This document shows, one piece after another, positions 29,368 to 37,319 of a stretch of DNA of 64,000 nucleotides; position 1 is the stretch's first letter; each line of letters opens with the position of its first letter. Source of the DNA: Pseudomonas piscis (GTDB lineage: Bacteria; Pseudomonadota; Gammaproteobacteria; Pseudomonadales; Pseudomonadaceae); assembly GCF_009380155.1 (NCBI RefSeq), contig NZ_WHUV01000002.1, forward strand, positions 62,001-126,000. The letters run 5' to 3'. The notes under the pieces are model-generated. The model saw nothing but the letters and a program-made list of their open reading frames with translations, was not told where the DNA came from and searched no databases. The position numbers and the translations under genes were made by a program.

Positions 29368-31047
29368 ATGCTCTGGACAACAGCTTGCCCTGACTGGTGG
29401 AAGCAGTTGGCGGCAGGTGAGTCCATCATCCCGCCGCCGTTATTCCCTGATGAAGCTGAGGAAAGCCTTGAGGTCTTCCGGGGATTGAAGATTGTTGATG
29501 CTCCCGGTAGCCCGACCATTGAAGCAGCTTGCGCGCCCTGGGTGCTTGCCTTCGCCGGCGCGGTGTTCGGTAGTTACAACAGCGAGACTGGAGAGCGGCT
29601 GATTCGGGAGGTGATGCTCTGCATCCCTAAGAAGAACAGCAAGTCGACCATCGCCGCGGCCATCATGCTGACTGCGCTAATTCGCAATTGGCGCCTCTCG
29701 GCCGAGTTCATCATCCTGGCACCCACCAAGGAGATCGCTGACAACTCGTTTGTGCCGGCCAAGGACATGGTCAACAACGATGAGGTGCTGAAGGACCTGT
29801 TGCACGTCCAGCCTCACCTTCGGCTGATTACGCACCGTGAAACCGGTGCCACCCTAAAGGTGGTGGCTGCTGACAGCGACGTGGTTGGCGGTAAGAAGGC
29901 CGTCGGCGTCCTGATAGACGAGGCCTGGTTGTTCGGGAAGAACCCGAAGGCAGCGGACATGATCCGCGAGGCCACCGGTGGCCTGCTGTCTCGCCCTGAG
30001 GGTTTCATCATCTGGCTGACAACCCAGTCGAACGAACCTCCCGCGGGCGTCTTCAAGTCGAAACTGGCCTATGCACGAGGCGTGCGCGACGGGCGCATTG
30101 ATGACAATCGGTTCTTGCCAATCATCTACGAGTTCCCGCAGGAGATGATCAAGAGCGGGGACGCACGGAAGCCTGAAAACTTCCACCTGGTGAACCCGAA
30201 CATCAACTATTCGGTTGACCGCCCGACGTTAGAGCGCCTGCACATGCAGGCCGAGATCGACGGCGAGGCCGAGATGCGTGGTTTTCTGGCCAAGCACCTG
30301 AATATCGAGATCGGACTGGCCCTCATGTCCGATAGCTGGGTCGGTGCTGAGTTCTGGGAGGCCCAAGCAAAGCCCGGGATGACCCTGGAACAGATTCTTG
30401 AGCAGTGCGAGGTGGTCGATATCGGCGTGGACGGTGGCGGCCTCGATGACCTGCTGGGCCTGTCCGTCATTGGTCGGGTTCGTGACTCGCGCACTTGGTT
30501 GCACTGGGCTCATGCGTGGGCGCATCCCTCTGTTCTGGAGCGGCGAAAGTCGGAAGCCCCTCGACTGCTCGACCTGAAACAGACCGGCGACCTGACAATC
30601 GTTGAAAAGATCGGCGATGACGTCGATCAGTTGGCAGCCATCGTTGCTCGGGTCAATGAAGCGGGCCTGCTCGACAAGGTTGGGTTGGATCCAGCTGGTA
30701 TCGGCGCAATTCTCGATGCCTTGGCCGACCTGGGCATCGATGACGACCAAATCATCGGTATTTCGCAGGGCTGGAAGCTTACCGGGGCCATTAAAACGAC
30801 CGAACGCCGCCTGGCTGACGGGTCGCTGCTGCACTGCGGCCAGTCCCTGATGGCCTGGGCCTGCGGTAACGCCAAGGGTGTGCCATCGGCAAACGCCTTC
30901 TTGATCACCAAGCAGGCCTCCGGCACAGCAAAAATCGACCCGCTCATGGCGACATTCAACGCCGTATCGCTGATGGCCCTCAATCCCGAGGCGAAGGGCG
31001 GCATGGATGACTACCTCAACAACGGATTTTTCGGACTAGTAGGCTGA
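29368..31047 (+). CDS. Terminase large subunit (HK97-like)
   Basis: 559 residues. N-terminal ATPase: variant Walker A PKKNSKST near residue 87, Walker B VGVLIDEAW near 181, and the coupling motif LTTQSNEP. C-terminal RNase H-like nuclease: DIGVDGGGLDD near 349 with the first metal Asp, and later GLDPAGIGAILD. Length is normal for the family. It pumps DNA into the prohead and cuts at cos. The start is preceded by GGGGTAGTAG. Confidence 0.95.
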   Translation: MLWTTACPDWWKQLAAGESIIPPPLFPDEAEESLEVFRGLKIVDAPGSPTIEAACAPWVLAFAGAVFGSYNSETGERLIREVMLCIPKKNSKSTIAAAIMLTALIRNWRLSAEFIILAPTKEIADNSFVPAKDMVNNDEVLKDLLHVQPHLRLITHRETGATLKVVAADSDVVGGKKAVGVLIDEAWLFGKNPKAADMIREATGGLLSRPEGFIIWLTTQSNEPPAGVFKSKLAYARGVRDGRIDDNRFLPIIYEFPQEMIKSGDARKPENFHLVNPNINYSVDRPTLERLHMQAEIDGEAEMRGFLAKHLNIEIGLALMSDSWVGAEFWEAQAKPGMTLEQILEQCEVVDIGVDGGGLDDLLGLSVIGRVRDSRTWLHWAHAWAHPSVLERRKSEAPRLLDLKQTGDLTIVEKIGDDVDQLAAIVARVNEAGLLDKVGLDPAGIGAILDALADLGIDDDQIIGISQGWKLTGAIKTTERRLADGSLLHCGQSLMAWACGNAKGVPSANAFLITKQASGTAKIDPLMATFNAVSLMALNPEAKGGMDDYLNNGFFGLVG

Positions 31048-31049
31048 CC

Positions 31050-32267
31050 ATGGCATTCAGATGGTACAACCCAAGCACATGGCGATTCTTCGGCTACACC
31101 GACCCGAAGACTGGCGATTACGTCGAAGTCGATATGGAAGTCGGCGGCAAGCGCACGAAGGCCGGGGTCAAAATCACCACCAAGAGCGCGCTGACGATCA
31201 GCATGGTCTGGTCGTGCGTGAAAATCCTCTCCGAATCGCTCAGTGGACTACCGCTGAAGCTGTACCAGGATGCGGAGGATGGAAGGAAGCTGGTGGCCGG
31301 AAATGACCGGTTCCTCCGGTTGCTGCGCAAGCCCAACCCTTACATGACGCTGCTGAACTTTCTGAAGTTCGTGGTCGTGAATATGGCGCTGCGCGGTAAC
31401 GCATTCGCACTGATTGAGCGAAACCGTAATGGCGATCCCATCGGTCTGGTTCCGGTGGGCTGTGACAGGGTGGAAATCGACACCGAAGACGACCTTCTGT
31501 ACTGGGTCACCCCCCCTGCGGGCGCTCGATTCCCTGTTTCACCCGAGAACATGCTCCATTTCAAGCTGTTCAGCCTTGACGGCATCACCGGTTTGTCGCC
31601 GATCGAGTACCAGGCCGAGACAATGGGCCTGGCAAAAGCTGGTCAGCAGTGGTCTTCGCGCTTTATGCGCAAGGGCGGATTCACCGGCGGATACGTCATC
31701 TACGAACAATTCCTCACCAAGGTCCAGCAGGCTCAGGTGATGGAGAAATTCCCCGACGTACGCCAGGGCGACGTCGATGACATCGGGAAGATGGCGATCC
31801 TGCAGGGCAACCCCAAGATCGTCCCGGCTGGCCTAAGCCAGAAGGACGCCCAGTTCATCGAGTCCCAGCAGTTCCAGGAAGAGGCGCTGGCGGGCGTCTA
31901 CGGCGTGCCGCTGTGGCTGGCCAACCGCGCTGGCAAGACTTCGATCATGGGCTCAAACCTTGAGCAGCAGCTCATCGGCTACGTCACCTTCGGACTGAAA
32001 CCCTACGCCGATGCGGTCGAGGATGAGCTCAACAGCAAGTTGCTGACAGATGGGAAGCGCTTTCTGGAGTTCGTGCTCGAGGGCTTGCAGCGTGCCGACA
32101 GTGCCGGCCGCGCCACATTGTATGCCGCCGCCCTCGGCGGATCAGGCGGGTCAGGTTGGATGACCACGAACGAGGTTCGCCGCAAAGAAAACCTGCCGCC
32201 GCTTGATGGCCCTGAATACGACCGGGTCACCCGGTGGGAGATGCAGAAAAATGCTCAGCAAACTTGA
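31050..32267 (+). CDS. Phage portal protein, HK97 family
   Basis: 405 residues. Starts MAFRWYNPSTWRFFGYTDPK; contains LTISMVWSCVKILSESLSGL, then LLRKPNPYMTLLNFLKFVVV, and FQEEALAGVYGVPLWLANRA, all characteristic of HK97-type portals. It forms the dodecameric channel at the head vertex. Overlaps the protease gene by 17 bases. Confidence 0.95.
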   Translation: MAFRWYNPSTWRFFGYTDPKTGDYVEVDMEVGGKRTKAGVKITTKSALTISMVWSCVKILSESLSGLPLKLYQDAEDGRKLVAGNDRFLRLLRKPNPYMTLLNFLKFVVVNMALRGNAFALIERNRNGDPIGLVPVGCDRVEIDTEDDLLYWVTPPAGARFPVSPENMLHFKLFSLDGITGLSPIEYQAETMGLAKAGQQWSSRFMRKGGFTGGYVIYEQFLTKVQQAQVMEKFPDVRQGDVDDIGKMAILQGNPKIVPAGLSQKDAQFIESQQFQEEALAGVYGVPLWLANRAGKTSIMGSNLEQQLIGYVTFGLKPYADAVEDELNSKLLTDGKRFLEFVLEGLQRADSAGRATLYAAALGGSGGSGWMTTNEVRRKENLPPLDGPEYDRVTRWEMQKNAQQT

Positions 32268-32895
32268 TTGCCCGTTCGAGGTGAAGGCTGCCGACGAGGC
32301 GGGCAACTTCGAGGGCTACGCCGCGGTATTCGAAAACGTGGACCTTGGCGACGATGTGATCCTCAAGGGCGCATTTACCCGCGTGAAGACAGCCCGCAAC
32401 GGCCGGCTGAAGCTGGCCCTGTACCACGACCTGACGCGCCTGGTGGGTACCTCTGAATTCACCCAGGACGACAGGGGCCTGTACCTCAAGGGCCGCTTGA
32501 ATCTCGCGGTGAGCTATGCGCGAGACGCTTATGAGCTGATGAAGGACGGCTCACTCGACAGCATGTCGATCGGTTTCAACACCATGGAGGCCACCTTCGA
32601 GCAGCGCGCTGGCCGCCAGGTTCGAGTCATCAAGTCCGCTGAGCTGTGGGAAGCCTCTTTCGTGCCATTCGGGATGAACCCCGAGGCCGAGGTCCTGAGC
32701 GTCAAGTCGGACATCCGTCTTTTCGAGAACGCCCTGCGCGAGCGCATGGGCCTCTCGCAGAAGGAAGCGGCGGCAGTCGCTTCGCTCGGCTACACCGCGC
32801 TACGCCGTGATGGCGGCAGCGAGGCCACGGCGATCGTGGAAGAGCTGAAGGACATTTCCACCCTCTTTACCGAACATTTTGGAGTATCGCCATGA
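32251..32895 (+). CDS. HK97-type prohead protease
   Basis: 214 residues from the ATG at 32251, inside the portal 3' end. FEGYAAVFENVDLGDDVILK, then LALYHDL (catalytic His) and GSLDSMSIGFNTME (catalytic Ser region), with ELWEASFVPFGMNPEA. This is the U35/S78 maturation protease that removes the scaffold region of the capsid protein. The last 40 residues may be a capsid-contact tail. It overlaps the capsid gene start by four bases. Confidence 0.92.
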   Translation: MLSKLDCPFEVKAADEAGNFEGYAAVFENVDLGDDVILKGAFTRVKTARNGRLKLALYHDLTRLVGTSEFTQDDRGLYLKGRLNLAVSYARDAYELMKDGSLDSMSIGFNTMEATFEQRAGRQVRVIKSAELWEASFVPFGMNPEAEVLSVKSDIRLFENALRERMGLSQKEAAAVASLGYTALRRDGGSEATAIVEELKDISTLFTEHFGVSP

Positions 32896-34088
32896 GCGAA
32901 GTGAAAGAACTGAAAGAGTCCCTGGAGCTGCAACTGAAGAACGGTTTCACCGGCCTGCAGCAGAAGTATGACGCGGCCATGGCTGAGGTCGAGAAGGGCA
33001 ACCAGGTGGCTGGCGATCTGAAGAAACAGATCGAAGACCAGAAGGGCGAACTGCAAAAGGTCATCGATCAGGTGCAGGACCTGGAGCAGAAGGGCGTCAA
33101 GCTGCGCGGTGGACCTGGTGAAGGCAAGTCCTTCATCGATATGATCAAGGGTGACGAGTCCTACAAGGCGCTCAACCAGAAATCGGCCAGCCGCGCCGAG
33201 ATCGAGGTCACCAAGTCTGACCTGGCCACCATGAAGGAAGTGAAAGTCACCAGCGCCGGTATTGTTGCCCCAGTCTATGATCCGGTCATTCAGCCGGGCA
33301 TCCGCCAGGAGCTGCGTATTCGTGATCTGCTTACTGCGATCCCGGTCACTGGCCAGCAGTACACCTACTTCCGTGAGCTGCTGCACACCCGCGGTGCTGC
33401 ACCGGTCGCCGAAGGCGGCAGCAAGCCAACCAGCAACGTCACCTTCGAGCCAGCTACCGATCGCGTCAAGAAGATCGCGGTATGGATGCCGGTCACCGAG
33501 GAAGCGTTGGACGACATTCCACAGATGCAGGGCTACATCCAGGAGCTGCTGCGCTATGACCTGAAGCTGGAAGAAGAAAACCAGATCCTCAAGGGCGACG
33601 GCACGGGCGAAAACCTGAACGGCCTCATGACTCAGGCGACGGTCTACAGCAACGCCCTGAACAAGGCCGGCGACACCTCGATCGACATCGTTCGTCGTGG
33701 CATCTACCAGGTGCGCAAGCAGTCGAAGCTTTCCGCCGATGGCGTTGTAATGAGCGAGCTCGACTGGATGAACATCGAATTGCAGAAGGACGGTGAAAAC
33801 CGCTATCTGTTCGCCAACCTGCAAGGCCTGGTGACCCCAATCCTGTGGGGGCGTCCGGTGATCACCTCGGACAGCATGGACGAAGGCGATACTGATACCG
33901 GTGGCGAGTTCCTGATCGCGAACTTCGCTCGGGCCGCCATCCTGTACGACCGTATGACCTACCTGTTCAAAATGGGCCTGATCAACGACATGTTCATCAA
34001 GAACCAGGTGGCGCTGCTGGCCGAAGAGCGCCTTGGTCTCGGCGTCCGTCGCAAGGAAGCCTTGGTCAAGGGCACCTTCGCCAAGTAA
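32892..34088 (+). CDS. Major capsid protein, HK97 fold
   Basis: 398 residues. The first about 110 form a coiled-coil scaffold delta domain (KELKESLELQLKNGFTGLQQ onward), removed by the protease. The remainder has HK97-fold features: RIRDLLTAIPVTGQQYTYFR, then EALDDIPQMQGYIQELLRYD and the final LLAEERLGLGVRRKEALVKG. A ribosome-binding GGAG precedes it. Expected to form the icosahedral shell. Confidence 0.95.
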   Translation: MSEVKELKESLELQLKNGFTGLQQKYDAAMAEVEKGNQVAGDLKKQIEDQKGELQKVIDQVQDLEQKGVKLRGGPGEGKSFIDMIKGDESYKALNQKSASRAEIEVTKSDLATMKEVKVTSAGIVAPVYDPVIQPGIRQELRIRDLLTAIPVTGQQYTYFRELLHTRGAAPVAEGGSKPTSNVTFEPATDRVKKIAVWMPVTEEALDDIPQMQGYIQELLRYDLKLEEENQILKGDGTGENLNGLMTQATVYSNALNKAGDTSIDIVRRGIYQVRKQSKLSADGVVMSELDWMNIELQKDGENRYLFANLQGLVTPILWGRPVITSDSMDEGDTDTGGEFLIANFARAAILYDRMTYLFKMGLINDMFIKNQVALLAEERLGLGVRRKEALVKGTFAK

Positions 34089-34112
34089 CCCTCATGCGAG
34101 GTCGATCATGAC

Positions 34113-34138
34113 AGAGCCGGCATGACGCCGGCTCTTTG
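34113..34138 (+). terminator. Intrinsic terminator after capsid gene
   Basis: AGAGCCGGC (34113-34121) and GCCGGCTCT (34127-34135), then TTGCTT. Late messages partly stop here, which would enrich capsid transcripts. Confidence 0.75.
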
Positions 34139-34152
34139 CTTCTGGAGGCAAT

Positions 34153-34371
34153 ATGAAAATCAGAGCGCTGTGGGGTTTCACCGGAAACGCGGCACTGCTG
34201 GGCGCCGAGTCGGCCAAGGCCAAGCGTGGGGAAGTCTTCGAGGAGGCCGATGATGAATACGGCCATACCCTGGTGGGCAAGGGGCTCGTCGAGGAGCTGA
34301 GCGACGATGGCAAGCCCAAGGCCGCCAAACCCAAGGAATCGAAGCCGGCGGCGTCGAAAGAGAGCAAGTAA
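34153..34371 (+). CDS. Small head-associated protein, Lys-Ala-rich tail
   Basis: 72 residues: MKIRALWGFTGNAALLGAES, then AKRGEVFEEADDEYGHTLVG and a tail of AAKPKESKPAASKESK type. The fold part looks like a small beta-domain found between capsid and connector genes of many siphophages. The basic tail is disordered. Ends one base before the next gene. Confidence 0.7.
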   Translation: MKIRALWGFTGNAALLGAESAKAKRGEVFEEADDEYGHTLVGKGLVEELSDDGKPKAAKPKESKPAASKESK

Positions 34372-34668
34372 ATGCTCGATCTCGCTCGCGTAAAACTCCA
34401 CCTGCGGGTTGACGTTGACGACGAGGACTCCCTGATTGAGGGCTATGTTGCCGCAGCCAAGGCCCACGTCGCGCAGCATTGTGACCGGGAACTGGTGGAA
34501 TCTGGCCCGGTGACCGAGCTGGATCAGATGGGCCTGACCGCCGATGTCGAGCAGGCCATTTTGCTGCTGGTTGGACACTGGTTTGAAAACCGCGAAGCGG
34601 TGGCCAGCGGCCTCTCTGCTGTTCCTCTGGCCGTTGATCGGCTGCTTTGGTACAGGAAGCGCTTCTGA
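34372..34668 (+). CDS. Head-tail connector protein, gp6-like
   Basis: 98 residues: MLDLARVKLHLRVDVDDEDS, then LIEGYVAAAKAHVAQHCDRE and LLLVGHWFENREAV. This is the classic helical pattern of the HK97 gp6-like adaptor that caps the portal. Its stop overlaps the start of the next gene (TGATG). Confidence 0.9.
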   Translation: MLDLARVKLHLRVDVDDEDSLIEGYVAAAKAHVAQHCDRELVESGPVTELDQMGLTADVEQAILLLVGHWFENREAVASGLSAVPLAVDRLLWYRKRF

Positions 34669-35006
34669 TGAAAGCAGGGAAACTGCGTCACCGGATCGAC
34701 TTCGAAGCGCCTGGCGAAGTGCAGGATCAGGAAAGCGGGGAGATGGTGCCAGGCTGGCTACCGGTGCGACAGCGTGTTGCGGCTGGCTATCAGCCGATGA
34801 GCGCACGGGATGTGTTCTCGGCTCAGACGGCGAATTCGCAGGCTACTGGTCGGTTCCTCATTCGTCGCTGGCCTGGGCTTCTGCCAACCATGCGCATCAT
34901 TCACCGCGGCCTGTTCTACAGCATCATCGGTCAGCCGATTCCGGACCCGGATTCCGGCCTTGAGTACGTCACCATCCTGGTGGCGACTGGGGTGAAGGAT
35001 GGTTGA
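34668..35006 (+). CDS. Head closure protein (SPP1 gp16-like)
   Basis: 112 residues from the ATG at 34668. MKAGKLRHRIDFEAPGEVQD then SARDVFSAQTANSQATGRFL and a beta-rich remainder fit the phage head-tail adaptor family (SPP1 gp16/HK97 gp7 type). It plugs the connector after DNA packaging. Overlaps the next gene by eight bases. Confidence 0.9.
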   Translation: MKAGKLRHRIDFEAPGEVQDQESGEMVPGWLPVRQRVAAGYQPMSARDVFSAQTANSQATGRFLIRRWPGLLPTMRIIHRGLFYSIIGQPIPDPDSGLEYVTILVATGVKDG

Positions 35007-35445
35007 CTGGATCAGCTACAAGCTCAATGGCGCTGAGGAGCTTTCCGCCAAGTTCAAGTCCCTGTCCGAGGAAATGCGCCGCAAGGTGGTAACGCCGGCG
35101 GCCAGGGATGCCATGGATATCGTGCTGGTCGACGCCAGGGACCGCGCCGCTCGGATCGACGATCCGGAGACGGCGAACTTCATCCCGGCGAACCTCGCGA
35201 TGGTGAATCGAAAGGCCCTGGGCGAAGAACTGGGCGCGGTGATCATCTCGGTCGGTGTGCGGATGCGCAAGCGCGGCGTCGGCGGCGGGAACACGTTCTA
35301 CTGGTGGTGGGTTGAACTCGGCACCGAGAAGAACAGGGCTAAGCCTTTCCTCCGTCCGGCGCTGCAGAACAACCGGGAGGCGCTGTTTCGGGAGTTCCTG
35401 AGTTCGGCGAAATACCAGTTGATCAAGCTTAGGGTGGATGGATGA
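34999..35445 (+). CDS. HK97 gp10-like tail/connector protein
   Basis: 148 residues. LNGAEELSAKFKSLSEEMRR then KVVTPAARDAMDIVLVDARD and YWWWVELGTEKNRAKPFLRP match HK97 gp10 family. It likely completes the head-tail joint or starts the tail. Overlaps the next gene by four bases. Confidence 0.92.
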   Translation: MVDWISYKLNGAEELSAKFKSLSEEMRRKVVTPAARDAMDIVLVDARDRAARIDDPETANFIPANLAMVNRKALGEELGAVIISVGVRMRKRGVGGGNTFYWWWVELGTEKNRAKPFLRPALQNNREALFREFLSSAKYQLIKLRVDG

Positions 35446-35807
35446 TCGCGCCAATTTTCAAGGTATGTGCGGCCAACCCAGGGGTGACGGCTCTGCTGGG
35501 CACGTCCCCCACCAGGCTGTACCCCCATGGTGAGGCCCCGGAAGGCGTGGTCAAGCCCTATGCGGTCTGGCAGGTGGTCAGCGGCTCGCCGATTAACTAC
35601 CTCAGCGGGGTGCCGGACATCGATCGGTACGGCCTGCAGGTCGACGTGTACGCCGATACCGCCACCGCTGCCGACCAGGTAGCCACCGCCATCCGCAAGG
35701 CCATTGGCTGGCACGCCTATGTCACGGGTTTCGGCGTCGATACCCGGGATACGGCCACCAAAAACTACCGCAAAGGTTTCGACGTTGCCTGGCTTGTGAG
35801 TCTGTAG
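35442..35807 (+). CDS. DUF3168 tail completion protein
   Basis: 121 residues. APIFKVCAANPGVTALLGTS, then YPHGEAPEGVVKPYAVWQVV and NYLSGVPDIDRYGLQVDVYA are characteristic of DUF3168 tail terminator proteins, which cap the tail tube. A terminator follows 20 bases after the stop. Confidence 0.9.
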   Translation: MIAPIFKVCAANPGVTALLGTSPTRLYPHGEAPEGVVKPYAVWQVVSGSPINYLSGVPDIDRYGLQVDVYADTATAADQVATAIRKAIGWHAYVTGFGVDTRDTATKNYRKGFDVAWLVSL

Positions 35808-35826
35808 CCGGAAACCTGAAAGAACC

Positions 35827-35847
35827 ACCCGCTCCGGCGGGTTTTTT
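35827..35847 (+). terminator. Intrinsic terminator before tail tube gene
   Basis: ACCCGC (35827-35832), GCGGGT (35837-35842) and a T-run. Separates connector genes from the tail genes. Confidence 0.8.
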
Positions 35848-35891
35848 ATTGCCCGCAAACAGCGATTTCCGAGGAAATCAGGGAGTAGAAA

Positions 35892-36626
35892 TTGACTATC
35901 AAGACCCAAGGCACCGACCTGTACGCCATCGATCCGCAGAACAACACCATCCTGGCGGTGGGTTGCTTTACCTCGCTCGATGGCATCGACACTTCGATCG
36001 CGCAGATCGACGTGACCTGCATGAACTCCACCGCGCGCGAGTACGAGGCCGGCCTGGCCGAGCCGGGTTCGGCGTCGTTCGGCCTGAACATCGATCCGCA
36101 GAACGCCGCACATCTGCGCCTGCACCAGTTGAAGACCGCCGGTACCAAGCTGCGCTGGGCGGTCGGCTGGTCCGATGGCCAGGTCACCAACGACGCCGGC
36201 GAGAAGGAGGGGATTCCACCGCTGGTGGGCGCCGCCGGCGCAGTGACCGCTCTGGTGCTGAATTCGGCCGGTTCCGGCTACACCACGGCCCCGACTGTGG
36301 CAATCACCGGCGGTGGCGGCAGTGGCGCAACTGCAACGGCTCAGATCGAGGACGGCAAGGTCACTGGCTTCACCATCACCAACCCAGGCTCTGGCTACAC
36401 CACGGCACCGACCGTGGCCCTCACCGGCGGATCCGGCACCGGCGCCTCGGCGCGCGCCGTGATCGACACCGGCGTCGACTTCGACCTGCCGAACACCCGC
36501 ACCTGGCTCACCTTCGAAGGGTACATGAACAGCTTCCCGTTCACCTTCGGCCTGGGCGACGTCGTGAAATCCACCGTGGGCATCCAGGTATCGGGCGACC
36601 CGGTACTGGTTCCCAAATCTGCGTAA
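35892..36626 (+). CDS. Major tail tube protein with inserted Gly-rich repeats
   Basis: 244 residues from a TTG at 35892, with GGGAGTAGAAA upstream. The tube fold reads [20 protein letters not shown], then [20 protein letters not shown]. The insertion (about residues 115-197) contains two near-identical units: [20 protein letters not shown] and [20 protein letters not shown]. This GSGYT.APTV repeat is known from phage structural proteins as a surface module. The tube subunit then ends with an ordinary C-terminal strand region. Surface display is inferred. Confidence 0.88.
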   Translation: MTIKTQGTDLYAIDPQNNTILAVGCFTSLDGIDTSIAQIDVTCMNSTAREYEAGLAEPGSASFGLNIDPQNAAHLRLHQLKTAGTKLRWAVGWSDGQVTNDAGEKEGIPPLVGAAGAVTALVLNSAGSGYTTAPTVAITGGGGSGATATAQIEDGKVTGFTITNPGSGYTTAPTVALTGGSGTGASARAVIDTGVDFDLPNTRTWLTFEGYMNSFPFTFGLGDVVKSTVGIQVSGDPVLVPKSA

Positions 36627-36639
36627 GGACTGACCACCC

Positions 36640-37080
36640 ATGGAATTGAGCATCGCCTCGCTGGCAGCCGCCGGCGCCTTCGTACCACCCCCGGTGAAAA
36701 AGGAGATTACCTGGCACTCGAACGGCAAGCCTCAGACGGCCATAGTCTACGTGGTTCATGAGTCGTTCGTTTCAGTCACCCAGCTCTGGGACGCGCAGCA
36801 TCAGGGCGCTGATGTCACCGCCCAGCGCATTGCCTCCTGCATCGTAGATAAGGACGGCAAGCCTGTCTTCAGCCTGGCAGACGTTATGGGCAATCCGCAA
36901 ACTGGTCATGGCCCTCTCTGTGCAGAGCTGTCCATCGTGCTGCTGGCCGCTATCGGTGACGTGAACAGCATCAAGGAGGTGGCCCTGGAAAAAAAATCGA
37001 GCCCGAGGAAGAGCTCTGGCACGAGCTCGTCCTCGCAGGCGTCGGCGGGCGCACGATCGCGGAAGCCAAGCAAAACCTGA
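36640..37080 (+). CDS. Tail assembly chaperone G (zero frame)
   Basis: 146 residues. MELSIASLAAAGAFVPPPVK, then EITWHSNGKPQTAIVYVVHE is the N-terminus of the tail assembly chaperone. The frame ends in a Ser-rich low-complexity tail (KKSSPRKSSGTSSSSQASAG), read only if no frameshift occurs. Lies between tube and tape measure genes, where G/GT pairs always sit. Helps assemble the tape measure with tail tube subunits. Confidence 0.88.
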   Translation: MELSIASLAAAGAFVPPPVKKEITWHSNGKPQTAIVYVVHESFVSVTQLWDAQHQGADVTAQRIASCIVDKDGKPVFSLADVMGNPQTGHGPLCAELSIVLLAAIGDVNSIKEVALEKKSSPRKSSGTSSSSQASAGARSRKPSKT

Positions 37081-37316
37081 GCTATGTCGAGGCCATGGAC
37101 TGGATGCGGTATCGGGTGCAAACGGGGCCGCTGAATCTTGGCCTTCGGCTCGAACATGGTTTTGCGATGTTGGCAACGCTGCTCAATAACGTACATGGCG
37201 GGAAGGCGAAGTTTGATGACTTCCTTCCTGATCGAGGCTTCCAGGCCGCAAAGACAGAGCCGAGAGAGGCGACGCCGCAGGATCTTCTGGCCCTGCTGCA
37301 GCGTGTGAAGGGGTGA
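36640..37316 (+). CDS. Tail assembly chaperone GT, made by -1 ribosomal frameshift
   Basis: The zero frame reads GAA AAA AAA TCG across a run of eight A (36989-36996). A -1 slip on A AAA AAA (36990-36996) joins to the frame that continues IEPEEELWHELVLAGVGGRT and ends at 37316. This yields a fusion of about 225 residues: 119 from G and 106 from T. The T part (EAMDWMRYRVQTGPLNLGLR) has no start codon with a ribosome-binding site that would give the whole domain. Classic lambda G-GT arrangement. Confidence 0.85.
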
Positions 37317-37319
37317 TTT

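Noticed and set aside
35298..36728. 476-residue minus-strand frame across tail genes
   Set aside because: Shadow of DUF3168 and tail tube genes, no motifs.
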